Assembly (NCBI RefSeq): GCF_004152865.1
Contig: NZ_SEOO01000001.1
Coordinates: 124,001-188,000, forward strand
Direction of reading: 5' to 3'
Origin: Sphingobium cupriresistens
Lineage (GTDB): Bacteria > Pseudomonadota > Alphaproteobacteria > Sphingomonadales > Sphingomonadaceae
DNA length: 64,000 nucleotides
In this document: positions 61,044 to 64,000 of the stretch, piece after piece
Layout of the letters: each line of letters opens with the position of its first letter
Position numbering within the stretch: position 1 is the first letter of the stretch
Position numbers and translations under genes: made by a program
The notes under the pieces: generated by a model
Told to the model about the DNA's origin: nothing
What the model saw: only the letters and a program-made list of their open reading frames with translations
The model's database searches: none

Positions 61044-62714
61044 ATGGATAGCGTGACGCAAGCCCCGACTCAGCAAACCCCTTCGCCGCTTTCCATCCCC
61101 ATCTTCCGCGCGATCTGGACCGCCAGCCTCGCGTCGAACTTCGGCGGCCTGATCCAGTCGGTTGGCGCGGCCTGGATGATGACCTCGCTCTCGGCCTCGC
61201 CCCAACTGATCGCGCTGGTCCCGGCCGCGACCACCTTGCCGATCATGCTGCTGTCGCTTTGGGCCGGGGCGGTCGCCGACAATCTGGATCGGCGCAAGGT
61301 GATGATCGCCTGCCAGGCGTCGATGCTGATCGTGTCCACCGCGCTGGCGCTGACCGCCTGGGCCGGGCTGGTCACGCCCTGGCTGCTGCTGGGTTTCACC
61401 TTCCTGATCGGCTGCGCCACCGCGATCAACGGTCCCGCCTGGCAGGCATCGGTCGGCGACATGGTGCCGCGCGCCATCCTGCCCAGCGCGGTCGCGATGA
61501 ATTCGATGGGCTTCAACCTGGCGCGCAGCGTCGGCCCGGCGCTGGGCGGCGTGATCGTCGCGGCGGCGGGGGCGGCGGCCGCTTTCCTGACCAACGCGGT
61601 CAGCTATATCGCGCTGCTGACGGTCCTGTTCCGCTGGCGGCCGGACCTGCCGCCCAAGCTGCTGCCGCGCGAGCGGCTGGGCGTCGCGATGCAGGCGGGC
61701 CTCAGCTATGTCGCCATGTCGCCCAATATCCGTCTGGTGCTGTTGCGCGCCGCGGTCTTCGGCGTGGGCGCGAGCGCAGTGTCTGCGCTGATGCCGCTGG
61801 TCGCGCGCGACATATTAGGCGGCGGGGCGCTGACCTTCGGCCTGACCAGCGGGGCGTTCGGCATTGGCGCTGTGCTCGCTGCGCTTTCAACCCGTCATCT
61901 GCGCGCGCGTTTCTCGGTGGAAACGATGGTGCGGTCGGCCGCGCTGATCCTGGCGCTGGGCACCGCGATCACCGGCGCGAGCGGCTGGCTGGCGCTGGCC
62001 TTGTTTGGCTATCTGCTGGCGGGCATGGGCTGGGTGACGGCGCTCGCGACCTTCAACGTGTCGGTGCAGATGTCGGCGCCGCGCTGGGTCGTCGCGCGGG
62101 CGGTGTCGCTTTATCAAATGACCGCCTTCGGCGGCATGGCGATCGGCGCATGGATGTTCGGTTGGATCGCCGAGCATCATGGCGTGGTGGAGGCGCTCTA
62201 TGCCTCCGCCGCCGCGCAATTCGCCGCCGCGACGCTGGGTTTTCTTCGCCCGCTGGCGCAGACTGGAGAGGATAATCTCGACCTCCAGAACAGCTGGCGC
62301 GAACCCGATACGGCCGTGCCGGCGGAGCCGCGCAGCGGCCCGGTGGTCGTCACCATCGAATATCGCATCCCGGCCGGTTCGGTCGTCCCCTTCCTGTCCG
62401 CGATGAGCGAGCGGCGGCGCATCCGCCGGCGCGATGGCGCCCATGGCTGGACGCTGATGCGCGACCTCGGCGATCCGGCTTTATGGGTGGAGCGCTATCA
62501 TGTCTCGACCTGGCTCGATTATGTCCGCCACAACCAGCGGCGGACGGTGGCGGACATTGACAATAGCCAGGCCATTCATGCGCTCCATGCCGGGCCGAAC
62601 CCCCCGGTGGTGCATCGGATGCTGGAGCGCCAGACCGGATCGCTGCCGATCAGTCGCGCGCCCGATCCGCGCGAAATGGGCGATCCGATGACCGATCCGA
62701 CGCGGTCGAATTGA
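61044..62714 (+). CDS. MFS exporter (EntS-like) with C-terminal ABM-like domain
   Basis: Protein of 556 residues. The first 410 form an MFS_3 exporter: FRAIWTASLASNFGGLIQSVGAAWMMTSL, LADNLDRRK-type loop (AGAVADNLDRRKVM), GPAWQASVGDMVP and NSMGFNLARSVGPALGG. The last 120 residues after a proline-rich linker (TAVPAEPRSGP) contain VVTIEYRIPAGSVVPFLSAM and WTLMRDLGDPALWVERYHV, like an antibiotic-biosynthesis-monooxygenase/dimeric alpha-beta barrel domain. Substrate unknown. ATG 61044 selected; the frame extends upstream in overlap with the phosphoesterase gene. Confidence 0.8.
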   Translation: MDSVTQAPTQQTPSPLSIPIFRAIWTASLASNFGGLIQSVGAAWMMTSLSASPQLIALVPAATTLPIMLLSLWAGAVADNLDRRKVMIACQASMLIVSTALALTAWAGLVTPWLLLGFTFLIGCATAINGPAWQASVGDMVPRAILPSAVAMNSMGFNLARSVGPALGGVIVAAAGAAAAFLTNAVSYIALLTVLFRWRPDLPPKLLPRERLGVAMQAGLSYVAMSPNIRLVLLRAAVFGVGASAVSALMPLVARDILGGGALTFGLTSGAFGIGAVLAALSTRHLRARFSVETMVRSAALILALGTAITGASGWLALALFGYLLAGMGWVTALATFNVSVQMSAPRWVVARAVSLYQMTAFGGMAIGAWMFGWIAEHHGVVEALYASAAAQFAAATLGFLRPLAQTGEDNLDLQNSWREPDTAVPAEPRSGPVVVTIEYRIPAGSVVPFLSAMSERRRIRRRDGAHGWTLMRDLGDPALWVERYHVSTWLDYVRHNQRRTVADIDNSQAIHALHAGPNPPVVHRMLERQTGSLPISRAPDPREMGDPMTDPTRSN

Positions 62715-63317
62715 TTATTGCTGTGGCGTTACCGGCCGCCAGCCGGGCAGATCCTCCGGCGTGTCGACGTCGTGCAGGACATTGCCGCTCGTCTCGATCT
62801 GGATGCCGTGGCTCAGCAGCGCGCGCGCGCCCTGGTCGCCTTTCAAGGCCAGCAATTCGGGGAAATGCTTGCGCCCGATGAATGCGGGCGGGGAGGAGGA
62901 GAAGCCGTCGGTGGAGGCGACCACGGACCTGATATCCTCCGCCGCCAGGCAGATGCGGTTATAATGGGTCTGCGGCACGTCGGGCATGTCGGCCAGGCAG
63001 ATTAATATGCCGCGTATCTTCATATTGGGCATGACATGTTCGACCGCGCGCACGATGCTGCCCGATATGCCCTCTTCGGGCCGGTCGTTGACGATGATGG
63101 TATAGCCGCGCCGGTCCAGCTTGCGGTGGATGACCGGGGCGTCCGCGATCGGGCGCACGACCGCGATCAATTCGGCGAAGGCCATGGACGCGACCGTTTC
63201 CAGCACATGGGCGGCGAGCGGCTTGCCGCGCAGGTTGGCCATCAGCTTGTCATCGTCGCCAAAGCGGGAAGATGATCCGGCCGCCAGCAGGACGGCGGCG
63301 ATCCGTTCAGTGCGCAT
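62715..63317 (-). CDS. MobA-like/molybdenum cofactor nucleotidyltransferase
   Basis: NTP-transferase of 200 residues. AAVLLAAGSSSRFGDDDKLMANLRG at residues 7-31 carries the nucleotide-binding loop, with CLADMPDVP supplying the metal site. It resembles MocA, which attaches CMP to molybdopterin, or related XdhC-linked enzymes, rather than MobA for MGD. ATG 63317 lacks a good ribosome site, but the frame before it has no family match. The stop lies next to the convergent transporter stop with no overlap. Confidence 0.78.
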   Translation of the reverse strand: MRTERIAAVLLAAGSSSRFGDDDKLMANLRGKPLAAHVLETVASMAFAELIAVVRPIADAPVIHRKLDRRGYTIIVNDRPEEGISGSIVRAVEHVMPNMKIRGILICLADMPDVPQTHYNRICLAAEDIRSVVASTDGFSSSPPAFIGRKHFPELLALKGDQGARALLSHGIQIETSGNVLHDVDTPEDLPGWRPVTPQQ

Positions 63318-63474
63318 GATAGGTGAAACGAAAATACATGGTCTTGTGGCGATCCCGATTATCCCTTGATCTGCCACCATGGCGATCTTGTGTCCAGCGG
63401 TCCCGAAAGACACTGGCCATTGCAAACCCCAGCCGCCATATGCGACGCCAACAGCATAAGGAGTGGCCCTGTTC

Positions 63475-64000
63475 ATGGCATGTGAACTCGAAACGGAAAC
63501 CGTCGGCGACGGCAAGGAGCCGGTCCCGGCCGAAGTCAGCGAGGCGATCCGCACCCTGATCCGCTGGTCGGGCGATGCGCCCGAACGCGAAGGGCTGGTG
63601 GAAACGCCTGAACGGGTCGCGCGCGCCTGGCGCGAATATTGCCGCGGCTATGGCGACGACCCGGCCTATCATCTCTCGCGCATCTTCCATGAAGTAGGCG
63701 GCTATGACGATGTGGTCCTGCTCAAGGGCATTCCGTTTCAGTCGCATTGCGAACATCATATGGCGCCGATCGTGGGCCAGGCGCATATCGCCTATCTGCC
63801 CGGCGATTATGTGGTCGGCATTTCCAAGCTCGCCCGCGTCCTCCACGCCTTCGCCAATCGGCTCCAGGTGCAGGAAAGGCTGACGTCCGAAGTCGCCAAC
63901 TGCATCTGGGATCACCTGAAGCCCCAGGGTGTGGCCGTGGTGATCGAGGCGACCCATGGCTGCATGACCGGGCGCGGCGTGCGCACGCCGGGCGTCATCA
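63475..64000 (+). CDS. folE: GTP cyclohydrolase I (3' partial)
   Basis: First enzyme of tetrahydrofolate synthesis, converting GTP to dihydroneopterin triphosphate; cut by the window edge after 175 codons. ATG 63475 is supported by AAGGAG (63458-63463). Zinc and catalytic motifs are HCEHHMAPIVGQAHIAYLP and the later HGCMTGRGV; GISKLARVLHAFANRLQVQERLT is also typical. The N-terminal acidic leader (CELETETVGDGKEPVPAE) is short. It is divergent from the nucleotidyltransferase with a 157-bp gap. Confidence 0.95.
   Translation, partial: MACELETETVGDGKEPVPAEVSEAIRTLIRWSGDAPEREGLVETPERVARAWREYCRGYGDDPAYHLSRIFHEVGGYDDVVLLKGIPFQSHCEHHMAPIVGQAHIAYLPGDYVVGISKLARVLHAFANRLQVQERLTSEVANCIWDHLKPQGVAVVIEATHGCMTGRGVRTPGVI

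Noticed and set aside
1..64000. CRISPR array, prophage or insertion sequence
   Set aside because: No regularly spaced direct repeats, no transposase or integrase motifs and no phage structural genes were seen on either strand.

Overview
The window is GC-rich, gene-dense chromosomal DNA from an alphaproteobacterium, most probably a sphingomonad (Sphingobium, Sphingomonas or Novosphingobium type). The evidence is DUF2794 beside an EpsC-type serine acetyltransferase, a RegB/RegA pair behind a bo3 oxidase, a Caulobacter-type cpa/tad cluster and short GC-rich inverted repeats between genes. There is no phage, transposase, integrase or CRISPR array. Most genes sit in operons with ATGA stop/start overlaps.

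Region 1 (1-7927, plus strand) is a quinohemoprotein amine dehydrogenase (QHNDH) locus cut at its 5' end: alpha subunit qhpA (partial), radical SAM maturase qhpD, gamma subunit qhpC, beta subunit qhpB, then flavin monooxygenase qhpG, ABC transporter qhpF and subtilisin-like protease qhpE. QhpC keeps every residue needed for three Cys-Asp/Glu thioethers and the Cys-Trp quinone (CTQ). QhpD would make the thioethers, QhpG would hydroxylate the Trp, QhpE would remove the leader, and QhpF is probably involved in export.

Region 2 (7861-14980): a HupE/UreJ-like membrane protein and a parvulin-like isomerase (minus strand), a five-gene urea-type ABC transporter urtABCDE (plus), and a small DUF2147 protein. 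Region 3 (15110-22173, minus) is a Tad pilus cluster cpaA-cpaB-cpaC-cpaD-cpaE-tadB-tadC in which the motor ATPase gene cpaF and the flp pilin are missing.

Region 4 (22195-41166) is mostly housekeeping: a lysophospholipase-like hydrolase, a DauA-like D-amino-acid dehydrogenase, a polysaccharide flippase, a sugar/choline-type nucleotidyltransferase, a class A penicillin-binding protein, an LplT-like transporter, pgsA, moaD/moaE, oxyR, a TauE/SafE exporter, cysE, a nitronate monooxygenase, a double-PAS hybrid histidine kinase, a KDG-type sugar kinase and tRNA-Gly(CCC).

Region 5 (41182-48057, minus) is a tightly overlapping respiratory unit, cyoA-cyoB-cyoC-cyoD-surf1-regB-regA. It couples a bo3-type quinol oxidase to its assembly factor and to a redox-sensing two-component system.

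Region 6 (48185-64000) holds an MHS-type transporter, a glycosyltransferase translated just after an Amt ammonium channel, a small HNH-like protein, an aminotransferase, the operon galE-ybaK-pgl, beta-oxidation genes (fadJ-type fusion and thiolase) with a palindromic operator candidate, a metallophosphoesterase, an MFS exporter with an extra C-terminal domain, a MobA-like nucleotidyltransferase and the start of folE. Start codons were chosen from overlaps, Shine-Dalgarno-like sequences and family length; several remain uncertain and are marked.
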